Below the pieces are notes generated by a model. The model was given only the letters and a program-made list of their open reading frames with translations. It was not told the DNA's origin and did not search any database. A DNA stretch of 64,000 nucleotides from Mesobacillus sp. AQ2. GTDB taxonomy: Bacteria; Bacillota; Bacilli; Bacillales; Cytobacillaceae. The DNA is taken from assembly GCF_030122805.1 (NCBI RefSeq), contig NZ_CP126080.1, positions 1,183,001 through 1,247,000 on the forward strand, given 5' to 3'. The position numbers were made by a program, and so were the translations under genes. Shown one piece after another: positions 20,018 to 28,810 of this stretch; positions within the stretch are counted from its first letter, which is position 1, and each line of letters begins with the position of its first letter.

Positions 20018-21031
20018 ATGAACGCAATTGAAGTGAATGGACTGCGGAAGGAATTCAAGGCATATTCGAGCCGTTCCGGATTATCGGGAGCCTTCCGTGA
20101 TCTTTTTACACGTAATTATAAAATCGTTCCTGCAGTGAACGATATCAACTTTACCGTCAAACAGGGAGAGATGGTCGGTTACATCGGTGAAAATGGCGCC
20201 GGGAAATCGACGACAATTAAAATGCTGACCGGAATCCTGACTCCGACTTCAGGAAGTGTCATTGTAAATGGCATGAATCCTCATAAAGAAAGGGAAAGGT
20301 TCGTCCAGACGATTGGTGTTGTGTTTGGCCAGCGTTCCCAGCTCTGGTGGGATATCGCTGTCCAGGAATCGTTCCGTCTGTTGAAAAAAGTATATAAAGT
20401 TTCGGATGCTCAGTATAACGAGCATATGGACCATGTGATTAAAACGCTTGATCTGGAACCGTTGCTCGATAAGCCAGTAAGGAAGCTTTCGCTTGGGCAG
20501 AGGATGCGCTGTGAACTTGCCGCCGCGCTGATCCATAACCCGCCGCTGCTTTTCCTTGATGAGCCGACTATTGGTTTGGATGTGCTCGTTAAGCTGAAAA
20601 TAAGAGAGTTTTTAAAAGAAATAAATGAGAAGTACAATACGACGATTCTGTTGACAACGCACGATTTGACTGATATCGAGGCACTGTGCGAGCGGGTCAT
20701 CATGCTTGATGAAGGGAATATTATCTATGATGGCGCCCTGAAAAGTCTGAAGGAGAAATGGGGAGAAGGAAAGGAAATCAGTTTTGAGTTCCTTGAACCT
20801 GCTGACATTAACCATCTCGAGTCGTTGACAGCCAATCTGGGTATAAAGTGGGAACTGGATGAGAAGAGTCAGGTCTTTACCGCGATGACTGGGGATGATG
20901 AGGAAACTGTGTCCCAGGTGATTGCACTGACGGTCGCTGCCTATAAGGTCAGGGATGTAAAAATCAATGAGCCATCCACTGAAGAGATCATCCGCAATAT
21001 CTATGATAAAGGGATGGCGATCAATGGATAA
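20018..21031 (+). CDS. ABC-2 transporter ATPase (COG4586-type)
   Basis: Encodes 337 residues. Seen: Walker A GENGAGKST, Q-loop VFGQRSQLWWD (long WWD variant typical of this subfamily), signature LSLGQRMRCE and Walker B LLFLDEPTIGLD, followed by a C-terminal regulatory domain of about 90 residues. It drives the two membrane proteins encoded next. The substrate is unknown; the group is often annotated as a multidrug or unknown-substrate exporter. Start ATG follows AAAGGAGG. It is divergent from gsaB across about 240 bp. Confidence 0.9.
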   Translation: MNAIEVNGLRKEFKAYSSRSGLSGAFRDLFTRNYKIVPAVNDINFTVKQGEMVGYIGENGAGKSTTIKMLTGILTPTSGSVIVNGMNPHKERERFVQTIGVVFGQRSQLWWDIAVQESFRLLKKVYKVSDAQYNEHMDHVIKTLDLEPLLDKPVRKLSLGQRMRCELAAALIHNPPLLFLDEPTIGLDVLVKLKIREFLKEINEKYNTTILLTTHDLTDIEALCERVIMLDEGNIIYDGALKSLKEKWGEGKEISFEFLEPADINHLESLTANLGIKWELDEKSQVFTAMTGDDEETVSQVIALTVAAYKVRDVKINEPSTEEIIRNIYDKGMAING

Positions 21032-21815
21032 ATATCTTGAAATGATCCGCATCCGTTTTTTGATGATGCTGGCGTACAGGACGAATTATTATACGGGAAT
21101 CTTGATTTACAGTATCAATATCGGAGCTTACTACTTTCTTTGGAATGCGATTTATGGAGGAAAGAGTGAAATAGAAGGCTTGAGTGCTGTGCAAATGACG
21201 ACTTATGTGGCGGTTGCCTGGATGGCAAGGGCGTTTTATTTCAATAATATCGATCGGGAAATGGCGACGGAAATCAAGGAAGGCAAGGTAGCCGTTGAAT
21301 TGATCAGGCCATACAGCTATCTCGGCATGAAAACGATGCAGGGACTGGGAGAAGGGATATTTAGATTGTTCTTCTTTTCCGTTCCTGGGATGGTAATTGT
21401 CGCGTTGATTTTCCCATTGGAATTTTCAGCGGACGCCGCGACCTGGGGATTGTTCGCAATTTCGATTGTGCTAAGCTTTTTCATCAACACACAATTGAAC
21501 CTGCTGACGGGAATCACTACTTTCTTCTTATATAATAATACTGGCCTGATTAGGGCCAAGCGTGTCCTCATCGACCTGTTTTCAGGATTGCTGCTGCCAA
21601 TCAGCTTCTTTCCTGGCTGGGCCCAGGAAATTATGAGGTTTCTTCCCTTTCAGGGAATCAGCTATATTCCTAGCATGATATTCACGAATGGCTTAACAGG
21701 GAGCGAGGCAGTCGAAGGTCTTATGCTTCAGGCTGCATGGGTGTTGATATTGGTGATCCCAACCCAGATTCTTTGGGTCATAGCAAAAAAACAATTGATT
21801 ATACAGGGAGGGTGA
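21024..21815 (+). CDS. ABC-2 family permease (DUF990-like), first subunit
   Basis: Encodes 263 residues with about six hydrophobic segments. Starts at ATG 21024 (MDKYLEMIRIRFLMM), overlapping the end of the ATPase gene by 8 bp with AAAGGGATGG upstream. The pattern of an N-terminal amphipathic stretch, YYTGILIYSINIGAYYFLW and a late SFFPGWAQEIMRFLPFQ matches the ABC2_membrane_6/COG4587 group. It forms a heterodimeric membrane part with the next gene. Confidence 0.85.
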   Translation: MDKYLEMIRIRFLMMLAYRTNYYTGILIYSINIGAYYFLWNAIYGGKSEIEGLSAVQMTTYVAVAWMARAFYFNNIDREMATEIKEGKVAVELIRPYSYLGMKTMQGLGEGIFRLFFFSVPGMVIVALIFPLEFSADAATWGLFAISIVLSFFINTQLNLLTGITTFFLYNNTGLIRAKRVLIDLFSGLLLPISFFPGWAQEIMRFLPFQGISYIPSMIFTNGLTGSEAVEGLMLQAAWVLILVIPTQILWVIAKKQLIIQGG

Positions 21816-21818
21816 CAA

Positions 21819-22604
21819 GTGTTTTACGTTAGCATGTTTTTTCAGTATGTCGCCCAGTATATGAAAACAAGGCTCGAATACCGGGCAGATCTGGTCGTTG
21901 AAATATTTTCGGATTTATTGTTCCAGGCGGTCAATCTGATATTTATCCTCGTGGTATTCGATCATACCGAATTCCTGAACGGCTGGAGCCGGGATGAAAT
22001 CATCTTTATATACGGGTTTTTCCTTGTGCCTTACGCACTTTTTTCTTCCTTCTTCAATATTTGGGATTTCAATGAACGTTATATAGTAAAAGGGGAACTT
22101 GACCGGATCCTGACAAGGCCGATCCACAGCCTGTTCCAAATCATCCTTGAACGGATGGAACTGGAATCATTGTTCGGAGCCATCACTGGCCTAGCTGTCA
22201 TGTTTTATGCCGGAAGCCGGCTTGGCCTTGAGGTAAGCTGGTCTGATCCCTTCTTATTTGTTTTATTTGTCTTGGGCGGTGTTCTTGTTTATGCCGGCAT
22301 TTTCGTGATGATCGCCTGCATAAGCTTCTGGGCAGATGCCCGCACATCCATCATGCCGATGATGTACAATATCGGGAACTACGGCCGCTATCCTGTTGAT
22401 ATCTATAACAAGGCAATCCGGTTTGTCCTGACATGGATTTTGCCATTCGCCTTCGTCGGAGTCTATCCCGCTGCCTATTTCCTAGGACGAGATGAGTGGT
22501 ATGGTTATTCATTTTTGACACCAGTAATCGGGCTTGCCTTTTTCAGCCTGTCAGTGTTCATTTGGAATGAAGGCGTTAAAAGATACCGTGGTGCTGGGAA
22601 CTGA
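21819..22604 (+). CDS. ABC-2 family permease (DUF990-like), second subunit
   Basis: Encodes 261 residues with about six hydrophobic segments; starts GTG 21819 after GGGAGGGTGA, 3 bp beyond the previous stop. The motif GELDRILTRPIHSLFQI (about residues 90-106) and YGRYPVDIYNKAIRFVLTWILPF are characteristic of COG3694 proteins, which always occur beside the previous two genes. No terminator follows; the gene runs straight into the large tandem array. Confidence 0.85.
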   Translation: MFYVSMFFQYVAQYMKTRLEYRADLVVEIFSDLLFQAVNLIFILVVFDHTEFLNGWSRDEIIFIYGFFLVPYALFSSFFNIWDFNERYIVKGELDRILTRPIHSLFQIILERMELESLFGAITGLAVMFYAGSRLGLEVSWSDPFLFVLFVLGGVLVYAGIFVMIACISFWADARTSIMPMMYNIGNYGRYPVDIYNKAIRFVLTWILPFAFVGVYPAAYFLGRDEWYGYSFLTPVIGLAFFSLSVFIWNEGVKRYRGAGN

Positions 22605-22645
22605 CTTTAATTATTTCAGCACCATGAGGGAATCGTTGCTGGGGA

Positions 22646-23750
22646 AAGATGCCCTTTTAGAGTCCAAAACAGCTTGATATGGGTACTGCTGATTGAGGAA
22701 GGTGCCCTTATGAGGCACAAAGCAGCTCCATAAGGGTACTATTACTGGAAAAAGATACCCTTATGGGGCACAAAGCAGCTCTATAAGGGTACTATTACAG
22801 GATAAAGATACCCTTATGAGGCCCTAAACAGCTCCATAAGGGTACAATTATAGGAGAAAGGTGCTCTTATGAAGTCCAAAGCAGCTCTATAAGGGTATCA
22901 TTACGGGAGAAAGATACCCTTATAAGGCCAAAGCAGCTCCATAAGGGCACTATTACTGAAGAAAGATACCCTTATAAGGCCAAATCAGCTCCATAAGGGC
23001 ACTATTACTGAAGAAAGATACCCTTATGCAGTGAAAATCAGCTCTATAAGGGTACCATTCCAGGAGAAAGATACCCTTATGAAGTCCGAAGCAGCTCCAT
23101 AAGGGTACCATTCCAGGAGAAAGGTGCCCTTATGAAGTCCAAATCAGCTCCATAAGGGTACTATTACGGGAGAAAGATCCCCTTATGAGGCACAAATCAG
23201 CTCCATAAGGGTACCATTCCAGGAGAAAGATACCCTTATGAATCCCAAAACAGCTCCATAAGGGTACTATTACAGAAGAAAGATACCCTTATGAATCCCA
23301 AAACAGCTCCATAAGGGTACTATTCCAGGAGAAAGATACCCTTATAAAGTCCAAACCAGCTCCATAAGGGTACTATTATAGGAGAAAGATACCCTTATGA
23401 ATCCCAAACCAGCTCCATAAGGGTACTATTACAGAAGAAAGATACCCTTATGAAGCCCAAAACAGCTCCATAAGGGTACCATTCCAGGAGAAAGATACCC
23501 TTATAAAGTCCAAACCAGCTCCATAAGGGTACCATTCCAGGAGAAAGATACCCTTATAAAGTCCAAACCAGCTCCATAAGGGTACTATTATAGGAGAAAG
23601 ATACCCTTATGAATCCCAAAACAGCTCCATAAGGGTACTATTACAGAAGAAAGATACCCTTATGAAGCCCAAAACAGCTCCATAAGGGTACCATTCCAGG
23701 AGAAAGATACCCTTATAAAGTCCAAAGCAGCTCCATAAGGGTCTCATTCC
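22646..23750. repeat. Tandem array 1: about 21 units of 53 bp with TACCCTTAT/ATAAGGGTA arms
   Basis: Left arms (TACCCTTAT or close variants) recur every 53 bp (52 twice) from about 22649 to 23706. Each is followed, 18 bp later, by the inverted arm ATAAGGGTA, then a 17-bp spacer. Both the loop (ending AGCTCC) and the spacer (ending GGAGAAAGA) are conserved, unlike CRISPR spacers. The period is not a multiple of three and no frame is kept open, so it is not coding. First and last units are the most degenerate. Confidence 0.95.
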
Positions 23751-23752
23751 TT

Positions 23753-23793
23753 AAAGACAGTACTGCAGCATTAACCTTGCTGCGGTCTTTTTT
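23753..23793 (+). terminator. Terminator at the end of array 1
   Basis: Imperfect stem AAGAC..GCAGCA / TGCTGC..GTCTT followed by TTTTTTATT, directly after the last unit. It could end the ABC transporter transcript after it has crossed the array. Confidence 0.6.
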
Positions 23794-23929
23794 ATTATTT
23801 CAGACAGGTCCTGACTTGAAATGCCGAAAATAGTCAGAAGCATGGATCTCATCAGAGTGTACTTGCTGTCATACTCCTATTTTCGCCAGCGTATAGTGAA
23901 GGGAGAGAGGCATGAAATGAGGCTTGAAA

Positions 23930-24337
23930 ATGCAATTTTACATTTCAATTTTTTTGATTGTTTTAGCTATATTTTTGAGTTTGCGGACATTATTCATTCC
24001 TCATAAAATTAAAGGCAAGCAGGTCTCGTTCGAAAACTTTGTCACACTTGCGCTGATTTATGGGACGGTGATGGCTGGCTTTGGATTATTGTATTATTTG
24101 CTTGATTTGAAAGGAATCTGGGTACTATCCGATGAGAGCATGCGGCCAAGCACTTCGTCGTATGAGAGGATGTCAACGAGTATGTACTTCAGTGCCATTA
24201 CTCTGTTTTCTGTAGGATATGGGGATATTGCTCCAGTCGGGGTCGGGAGGGCGATCGCTGTTTTGGAGGCGCTGATTGGTTATACGATTCCTGCAGCGTT
24301 TGTAACAAGGGCCATGTTTGATCAAAAACGGTCCTGA
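23930..24337 (+). CDS. Two-helix potassium-channel-like membrane protein
   Basis: About 135 residues. An N-terminal hydrophobic helix, a second helix (about 40-58), a re-entrant pore region with the K+ selectivity filter TLFSVGYGDIAP (about 93-104) and a final helix place it in the Ion_trans_2 family. No RCK/TrkA-N domain is attached, so gating must come from elsewhere. Start chosen at ATG 23930 seven bases after TGAGG; an in-frame TTG at 23924 is possible. It lies just after array 1 and before bcp. Confidence 0.85.
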   Translation: MQFYISIFLIVLAIFLSLRTLFIPHKIKGKQVSFENFVTLALIYGTVMAGFGLLYYLLDLKGIWVLSDESMRPSTSSYERMSTSMYFSAITLFSVGYGDIAPVGVGRAIAVLEALIGYTIPAAFVTRAMFDQKRS

Positions 24338-24414
24338 AGTGTTCCTTTGATTTGTATTCCAACCCGAAATTAGATAGGCTAATGTTAATAGATCAAATTT
24401 TGGAGGGATACATA

Positions 24415-24882
24415 ATGGCACTGGCTATAGGTGAAAAAGCACCGGCGTTTGAGCTGCCGGCAAGCAATGGAGAAACTGTAAAACTTTCCGATTTTGAAGG
24501 GAAGAATGTGGTGCTTTATTTTTACCCGAAAGATATGACACCCGGCTGCACAACAGAAGCATGTGATTTCCGGGATCATCATGAAAGCTTCGAGGGGTTA
24601 AATGCTGTCATTCTTGGGGTGAGCCCAGATCCGATTAACCGGCATGAAAAATTCATTGAAAAGCATGGATTGCCTTTCCTTCTTCTTGCGGATGAAGACC
24701 ATAAAGCAGCTGAGGATTATGGCGTCTGGCAGCTGAAGAAAAACTTTGGCAAAGAATACATGGGCATCGAAAGGTCTACATTCATCATTGATAAGGACGG
24801 CAATCTTGCCAAAGAGTGGAGAAAAGTTAAAGTAAAGGGCCATGTGGAAGAGGCGCTTGAATTCATTAAAGAAAACCTGTAA
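24415..24882 (+). CDS. bcp: Thioredoxin-dependent thiol peroxidase (Bcp/PrxQ)
   Basis: Encodes 155 residues; reduces hydrogen peroxide and organic peroxides using thioredoxin. Seen: PKDMTPGCTTEACDFRD with the peroxidatic Cys (about 45) and the neighbouring resolving Cys five residues later, the atypical 2-Cys PrxQ pattern. Start ATG 24415 is seven bases after TTGGAGGG. It is the ygaF equivalent, four genes upstream of perR, consistent with a peroxide-defence neighbourhood, though no Per box is visible before it. Confidence 0.93.
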   Translation: MALAIGEKAPAFELPASNGETVKLSDFEGKNVVLYFYPKDMTPGCTTEACDFRDHHESFEGLNAVILGVSPDPINRHEKFIEKHGLPFLLLADEDHKAAEDYGVWQLKKNFGKEYMGIERSTFIIDKDGNLAKEWRKVKVKGHVEEALEFIKENL

Positions 24883-24887
24883 ACATG

Positions 24888-24914
24888 GAGACAGCCAGAA
24901 ACGGCTGTCTTTAT
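24888..24914 (+). terminator. Intrinsic terminator of bcp
   Basis: GACAGCC / GGCTGTC stem followed by TTTATT. Confidence 0.8.
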
Positions 24915-24965
24915 TGCTGTTTTGATGCCGGTTATAAGTTATAATAGGGTGTATAATTATTACCA

Positions 24966-24984
24966 TGACCAGTCAGTCAATCGA
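24966..24984. promoter_or_regulatory. Candidate TetR-family operator
   Basis: TGACCAGTCAGTCA lies 9 bp after a TATAAT (24952-24957) and 26 bp before the TetR gene. The TGACYRGTCA half-palindrome is a common TetR operator form, suggesting autorepression. Confidence 0.45.
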
Positions 24985-25009
24985 TGTTTATATTGGGGAG
25001 GCAATAAAG

Positions 25010-25876
25010 ATGAAGGAAAAAGAAAAAGCAATCATCGAAGCAGCGATTAAGCTTTATGCGACGAAAGGGTTCGCTTCTACCTCAATCCAGGAGATCGTCA
25101 CGGAAAGCGGAATTTCCAAGGGCGCTTTTTATCTTTATTTCAAATCCAAAGAAGCTTTATTGATCGCAATTCTTGAATATTATTTTGATTATATCCAGAA
25201 GAAACTTGAAGGGTTTGAAAATGATAATCTGCCGCCCAGGGAAAAGTTTGCTTTGCAGTTGACAGCATTATTCAATACCATGCTCGAGCATAAGGAATTC
25301 ATCATCATGCAATCCAGAGAACAGGCAATTCCCTTGAATGAAGAGGTAAAGGAATTGATGATCCGCAAGTATTACGAAGCACAAATGTTTTATCAAGGCA
25401 GCCTGCGGGCAATCTACGGTAAAAGTGCTGAAGCGCATTTATGGGATATGGCGCTAATGCTCGAGGGATTTTTTAATTCTTATATAAAGTTGCTTCTATT
25501 CAATCCTGAAGGATTCAAGATTGATGAATTAGTGGGATACATTCTAAGAAGAGTGGATTCATTGGTTGATGGACTGCAGGGAGAGGAGCCACTGGCAACA
25601 AAAGAAAAAATCGATGAGTTGATAACAAAGACCAAGGCATACTTCCTGACAGATAGCAAGGACATTAAAAAGGTCATCACTAAAATGAAAGAAGCAGTTG
25701 CTGATCTTCAAAATAGAGATGACTTGCTAATCACACTGGATGTCCTCGAGAGTGAGATCGAAAGAGATGCACCCCGAATCCCGGTAATCCAGGGAATGCT
25801 GTCAAACCTCAATGACGAGCCATCGCTTGATTTCTATCGTGAAGCTATCGCAAAAAAATATCATCTAAAGGGATAA
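25010..25876 (+). CDS. TetR/AcrR family transcriptional regulator
   Basis: Encodes 288 residues. The N-terminal 50 residues are a classic TetR helix-turn-helix (IIEAAIKLYATKGFASTSIQEIVTESGISKGAFYLYFKSKEALL). The ligand domain is longer than the usual 190-200 residues by about 90, and the added C-terminal part is charged and probably helical. Start ATG 25010 is placed nine bases after GGGGAGG; the in-frame ATG 24965 would overlap the operator-like sequence. No efflux pump or acyl-CoA gene adjoins it, so its target other than itself is unclear. Confidence 0.88.
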   Translation: MKEKEKAIIEAAIKLYATKGFASTSIQEIVTESGISKGAFYLYFKSKEALLIAILEYYFDYIQKKLEGFENDNLPPREKFALQLTALFNTMLEHKEFIIMQSREQAIPLNEEVKELMIRKYYEAQMFYQGSLRAIYGKSAEAHLWDMALMLEGFFNSYIKLLLFNPEGFKIDELVGYILRRVDSLVDGLQGEEPLATKEKIDELITKTKAYFLTDSKDIKKVITKMKEAVADLQNRDDLLITLDVLESEIERDAPRIPVIQGMLSNLNDEPSLDFYREAIAKKYHLKG

Positions 25877-25972
25877 TTTTTCCGCCTATTTTTATCAATA
25901 CAGGCTACTGTCCATTCATTTCAGCTGTAACTGAATATCATTGTATTAGGGCATACCTCCTCAAACACTTTA

Positions 25973-25999
25973 GCGGGCTTAAATAGCCCGCCTTTTTTA
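25973..25999 (+). terminator. Intrinsic terminator
   Basis: GCGGGCT / AGCCCGC stem followed by TTTTTT, about 95 bp after the TetR gene. Confidence 0.85.
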
Positions 26000-26134
26000 T
26001 GGGGAAAACAGGTTCGAATTCCCATTCTTCGAAATGTAGCGCCGGCTTTTCATTTTTCAGGCTTGGAAGTTGTTTAATTAAGTGAAAATTAATACAATTA
26101 ATAGTACGAAACTAGAACGAAGGGTTGGGTGAAA

Positions 26135-27079
26135 ATGAATATTTACTCCTCGATTCTTCCGGCTGAACGATTGCAGGAAGAGGTGAAAAAGGAATTCCCT
26201 CAGGTGAGCTTCGAATTCCATAAAGGAATCAAGGAAGATTTATTTTTGGATGCAGAGATATTCCTTACCTATGGTGAAGATTTGACGGAAGAGCTGATTG
26301 GCAAAGCAGACAAGCTCAAATGGATTATGGTCATGTCTGCCGGTCTGGATAAAATGCCATTTGAAGCGTGTAAAAAACGCGGAATCCTTGTTACAAATGT
26401 GCGGGGGATCCATAAAATTCCGATGGCTGAGTTTACCGTCGGCATGATGCTGCAGCATGTTAAACAAATGAAGTCGTTATGGTCAAATGAACAAAGCAAA
26501 ACTTGGGAACGTAAATTGCCAATGGGAGAATTGTACGGCAAGACATTGCTCATTCTAGGTATAGGGGCGATTGGGGGAGAAGTGGCCCGTTTGGCAAAAG
26601 CTTTTAATATGCAAACGATTGGTGTGAATCGGAGCGGCCGCCAAGCCGACTGGACAGACGAAAACTATACGATGGAAAACTTCAGGGAAGCTTTGCCTAA
26701 AGCGGATTTCATTGTTTCGGTATTGCCAAGTACGCAAGAAACGAAGCATTTCCTCGACTTGAACGATTTTGTCTTAATGAAAGACACAGCTGTGTTTATC
26801 AATATTGGCCGTGGTGACTTGGTCCAAGATGAGGTGTTATTGGCCGCACTTCAGGAAAATAAGATCGCGCATGCTTATCTGGATGTTTTCTATGAAGAAC
26901 CTTTGAAGGAAAGTCATCCATTCTGGACAATGGACAATGTAACCGTAACTCCTCATATTTCAAGCTTGACCAAAAATTATTTGCCAAGGTCCTTTGAAAT
27001 TTTCAAACAAAATCTTCATACATATCTTAATAAAGCCACAGAGTTTATCAATGTAATCGACATGGACAGGGGGTACTGA
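26135..27079 (+). CDS. D-isomer 2-hydroxyacid dehydrogenase family protein
   Basis: About 314 residues. NAD(P)-dependent reductase of 2-oxoacids. Seen: dinucleotide motif GIGAIGGEVA about 144-153, substrate/catalytic Arg in NIGRGD about 230, catalytic Glu in DVFYEEP about 259, and catalytic His in TPHIS about 277. The closest named groups are the glyoxylate/hydroxypyruvate reductases; the exact substrate is not readable. Start uncertain between GTG 26129 and ATG 26135; AAGGG lies upstream of both. The gene is 3 bp before the adenosyltransferase gene, so the two are probably cotranscribed. Confidence 0.88.
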   Translation: MNIYSSILPAERLQEEVKKEFPQVSFEFHKGIKEDLFLDAEIFLTYGEDLTEELIGKADKLKWIMVMSAGLDKMPFEACKKRGILVTNVRGIHKIPMAEFTVGMMLQHVKQMKSLWSNEQSKTWERKLPMGELYGKTLLILGIGAIGGEVARLAKAFNMQTIGVNRSGRQADWTDENYTMENFREALPKADFIVSVLPSTQETKHFLDLNDFVLMKDTAVFINIGRGDLVQDEVLLAALQENKIAHAYLDVFYEEPLKESHPFWTMDNVTVTPHISSLTKNYLPRSFEIFKQNLHTYLNKATEFINVIDMDRGY

Positions 27080-27082
27080 TTA

Positions 27083-27634
27083 ATGAAAATCTATACTAAG
27101 ACAGGGGACAAAGGAACAACCTCTCTTATTTATGGAACAAGGGTAGCAAAAAATGATATGCGTGTTGAAGCTTACGGGACATGTGATGAGACAAATTCAA
27201 TGATAGGCCTGGCACTCAGTTACCTGAATGGAGAGTTTTTTAACGATAAAGAAGAAATGCAGGCAATCTTCCATAAGATCCAGACAGTTTTGTTCCATGT
27301 CGGTGCTGAACTGGCCACTCCTCCTGGCAAAGAAGTAAAATGGGTACTTGAAGCAAAGGATATAGAAGAACTAGAGAAGAAAATCGATGATTGGGATGCA
27401 GCGCTTCCGCAGTTGACGAACTTCATTCTTCCTGGGGGACACCAGGCAGGTGCCGCGCTTCATGTAGCAAGGACGGTTGCCAGAAGAGCGGAACGCCAGG
27501 CTGTTGAGCTGGGAGATGAGGTTAACCCGCTTGTCCTGTCCTATTTAAACCGACTATCCGACTTCCTGTTTGTCGCCGCAAGATATGTGAATATGCACCT
27601 GGGAGCAAAAGAACAAACCTTGCATCAAGGTTGA
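27083..27634 (+). CDS. Cob(I)alamin adenosyltransferase, PduO type
   Basis: Encodes 183 residues. Transfers the adenosyl group of ATP to cob(I)alamin to make coenzyme B12. Seen: the N-terminal ATP loop IYTKTGDKGTTSL (residues 3-15), GTCDETNSMIG, and the C-terminal block VARTVARRAERQAV...LNRLSDFLFVAARY with the conserved Arg and Asp pairs. This is a full-length single-domain PduO-type enzyme like B. subtilis YvqK. Start ATG follows CAGGGGG. No other cobalamin gene is in the window. Confidence 0.92.
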   Translation: MKIYTKTGDKGTTSLIYGTRVAKNDMRVEAYGTCDETNSMIGLALSYLNGEFFNDKEEMQAIFHKIQTVLFHVGAELATPPGKEVKWVLEAKDIEELEKKIDDWDAALPQLTNFILPGGHQAGAALHVARTVARRAERQAVELGDEVNPLVLSYLNRLSDFLFVAARYVNMHLGAKEQTLHQG

Positions 27635-27663
27635 GAGTTGTAAATGTTTGTGGTGTAGCAATA

Positions 27664-27692
27664 TTGACAAAAGAGGAATAAAATTAGTACAC
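27664..27692 (+). promoter_or_regulatory. perR promoter
   Basis: TTGACA at 27664-27669, 17-bp spacer, TACACT at 27687-27692; ends 57 bp before the perR start. Confidence 0.8.
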
Positions 27693-27695
27693 TAA

Positions 27696-27710
27696 TTATA
27701 AACATTATAA
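27696..27710. promoter_or_regulatory. Per box (PerR operator) of perR
   Basis: TTATAAACATTATAA matches the Per box TTATAATNATTATAA with one mismatch and overlaps the predicted start of transcription, so PerR should repress its own gene. Confidence 0.8.
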
Positions 27711-27748
27711 AATAAGAATTATAATCTGAAAAAGTGAGGTGCATGGCG

Positions 27749-28186
27749 GTGGTACAGAGTCATTTAAAAGAAGCCCTGGATACCTTGAAGGATACAGGAG
27801 TCCGTATTACTCCGCAACGTCATGCGATACTCGAATATTTAATAAACTCAATGTCGCACCCTACAGCAGACGAGATTTATAAAGCGCTTGAAGGTAAATT
27901 TCCAAATATGAGTGTAGCGACGGTTTATAACAATTTGAGAGTATTCCGTGAAGTTGGATTGGTCAAAGAACTGACATATGGGGATGCCTCCAGTCGTTTT
28001 GACTTTGTTACTTCCCATCATTATCACGTCATCTGTGATCAATGCGGGAAAATCGTTGACTTCCATTACCCTGGCCTTGACGAAGTAGAGCATTTAGCTT
28101 CCCATGTAACAGGTTTTAATGTTGGGCACCATAGAATGGAAATATACGGAACTTGTCCGGAATGTTCCGCAAAGGAAGTCCATTAA
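27749..28186 (+). CDS. perR: Peroxide-sensing Fur-family repressor PerR
   Basis: Encodes 145 residues from GTG 27749, the same length as B. subtilis PerR. With this start every known ligand falls on the B. subtilis number: regulatory metal at His37, Asp85, His91, His93, Asp104, and structural zinc at Cys96, Cys99, Cys136, Cys139. Metal-catalysed oxidation of His37/His91 by peroxide inactivates the repressor. GTGAGGTG lies 8 bases before the GTG; an ATG at 27743 is too close to it. The promoter carries a Per box. Confidence 0.96.
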   Translation: MVQSHLKEALDTLKDTGVRITPQRHAILEYLINSMSHPTADEIYKALEGKFPNMSVATVYNNLRVFREVGLVKELTYGDASSRFDFVTSHHYHVICDQCGKIVDFHYPGLDEVEHLASHVTGFNVGHHRMEIYGTCPECSAKEVH

Positions 28187-28193
28187 TACTTAC

Positions 28194-28227
28194 GGCTGAT
28201 GGCATAAGCTATCAGTTTTCTTTTTTT
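28194..28227 (+). terminator. Intrinsic terminator of perR
   Basis: CTGATGGC / GCTATCAG stem with ATAA loop followed by TTTTCTTTTTTT. Confidence 0.9.
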
Positions 28228-28273
28228 GTCTGCGTACATGATTCTGCTGCTTCATATGTAAGCATTGTGGGAT

Positions 28274-28305
28274 AAAAAAAGAACTCGGCAAAAAACGAAG
28301 TTCTC
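28274..28305 (-). terminator. Terminator of ygzB
   Basis: GAACTTCG / CGAGTTC stem; minus-strand tail TTTTTTT. Confidence 0.75.
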
Positions 28306-28308
28306 TTT

Positions 28309-28653
28309 TTATTTTTTTCGATTGTATTGTTCATCGAACTCCTTGCCTTCCAGAGAGGCATCTAGAGTTAACGGTTCGTTGCAATACATGCAAATATCCA
28401 CCCTGCCAAGCATTTTCGTTTGTTTCCCGCAATTAGGGCAAACTACCTGAACTGTCTTTGTCGATAACAGTCCAATCCAAAAATAGACAACCGTGCTGGC
28501 AATAATAAACAGCAATCCAAGGATCATAAAAATTGTCATGACCACAAATGAGCTGCGGAAGAAGATACCCGCATACATAACGATGAAGCCAATGAAGATA
28601 AGACTTAACGCAAAGGTGCGGATTTTATTTATTTTACTTGAATATTTACCCAT
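28309..28653 (-). CDS. ygzB: YgzB-like membrane protein with zinc ribbon
   Basis: Encodes 114 residues. Two hydrophobic helices (about 12-34 and 38-62) are followed by a cytoplasmic zinc-ribbon CPNCGKQ...CMYCNEP (Cys about 73, 76, 88 and 91). This layout is the UPF0295 family. Function unknown. Start ATG is nine bases after GGGAGGG. It is transcribed opposite to its neighbours between perR and ygxA, as in B. subtilis. Confidence 0.88.
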   Translation of the reverse strand: MGKYSSKINKIRTFALSLIFIGFIVMYAGIFFRSSFVVMTIFMILGLLFIIASTVVYFWIGLLSTKTVQVVCPNCGKQTKMLGRVDICMYCNEPLTLDASLEGKEFDEQYNRKK

Positions 28654-28810
28654 TGAAGTTTCCCTCCCTAAAATCTAACTATATCATACTATTTCCGGCA
28701 AGATAATCATAAAAAGTAAACACCGATGTCGAAAATTGTCTAGATGAAATGCAGGAGATTTTATATAATTGTCGAACATATATGCTAACAAACAAATGGA
28801 GGAGTTTATT

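Noticed and set aside
22646-23750. CRISPR array
   Set aside because: Regular period, but the would-be spacers are as conserved as the repeats, the unit is internally dyadic at both arms, and no cas gene is in the window. The same holds for the arrays at 53.85 and 62.5 kb.
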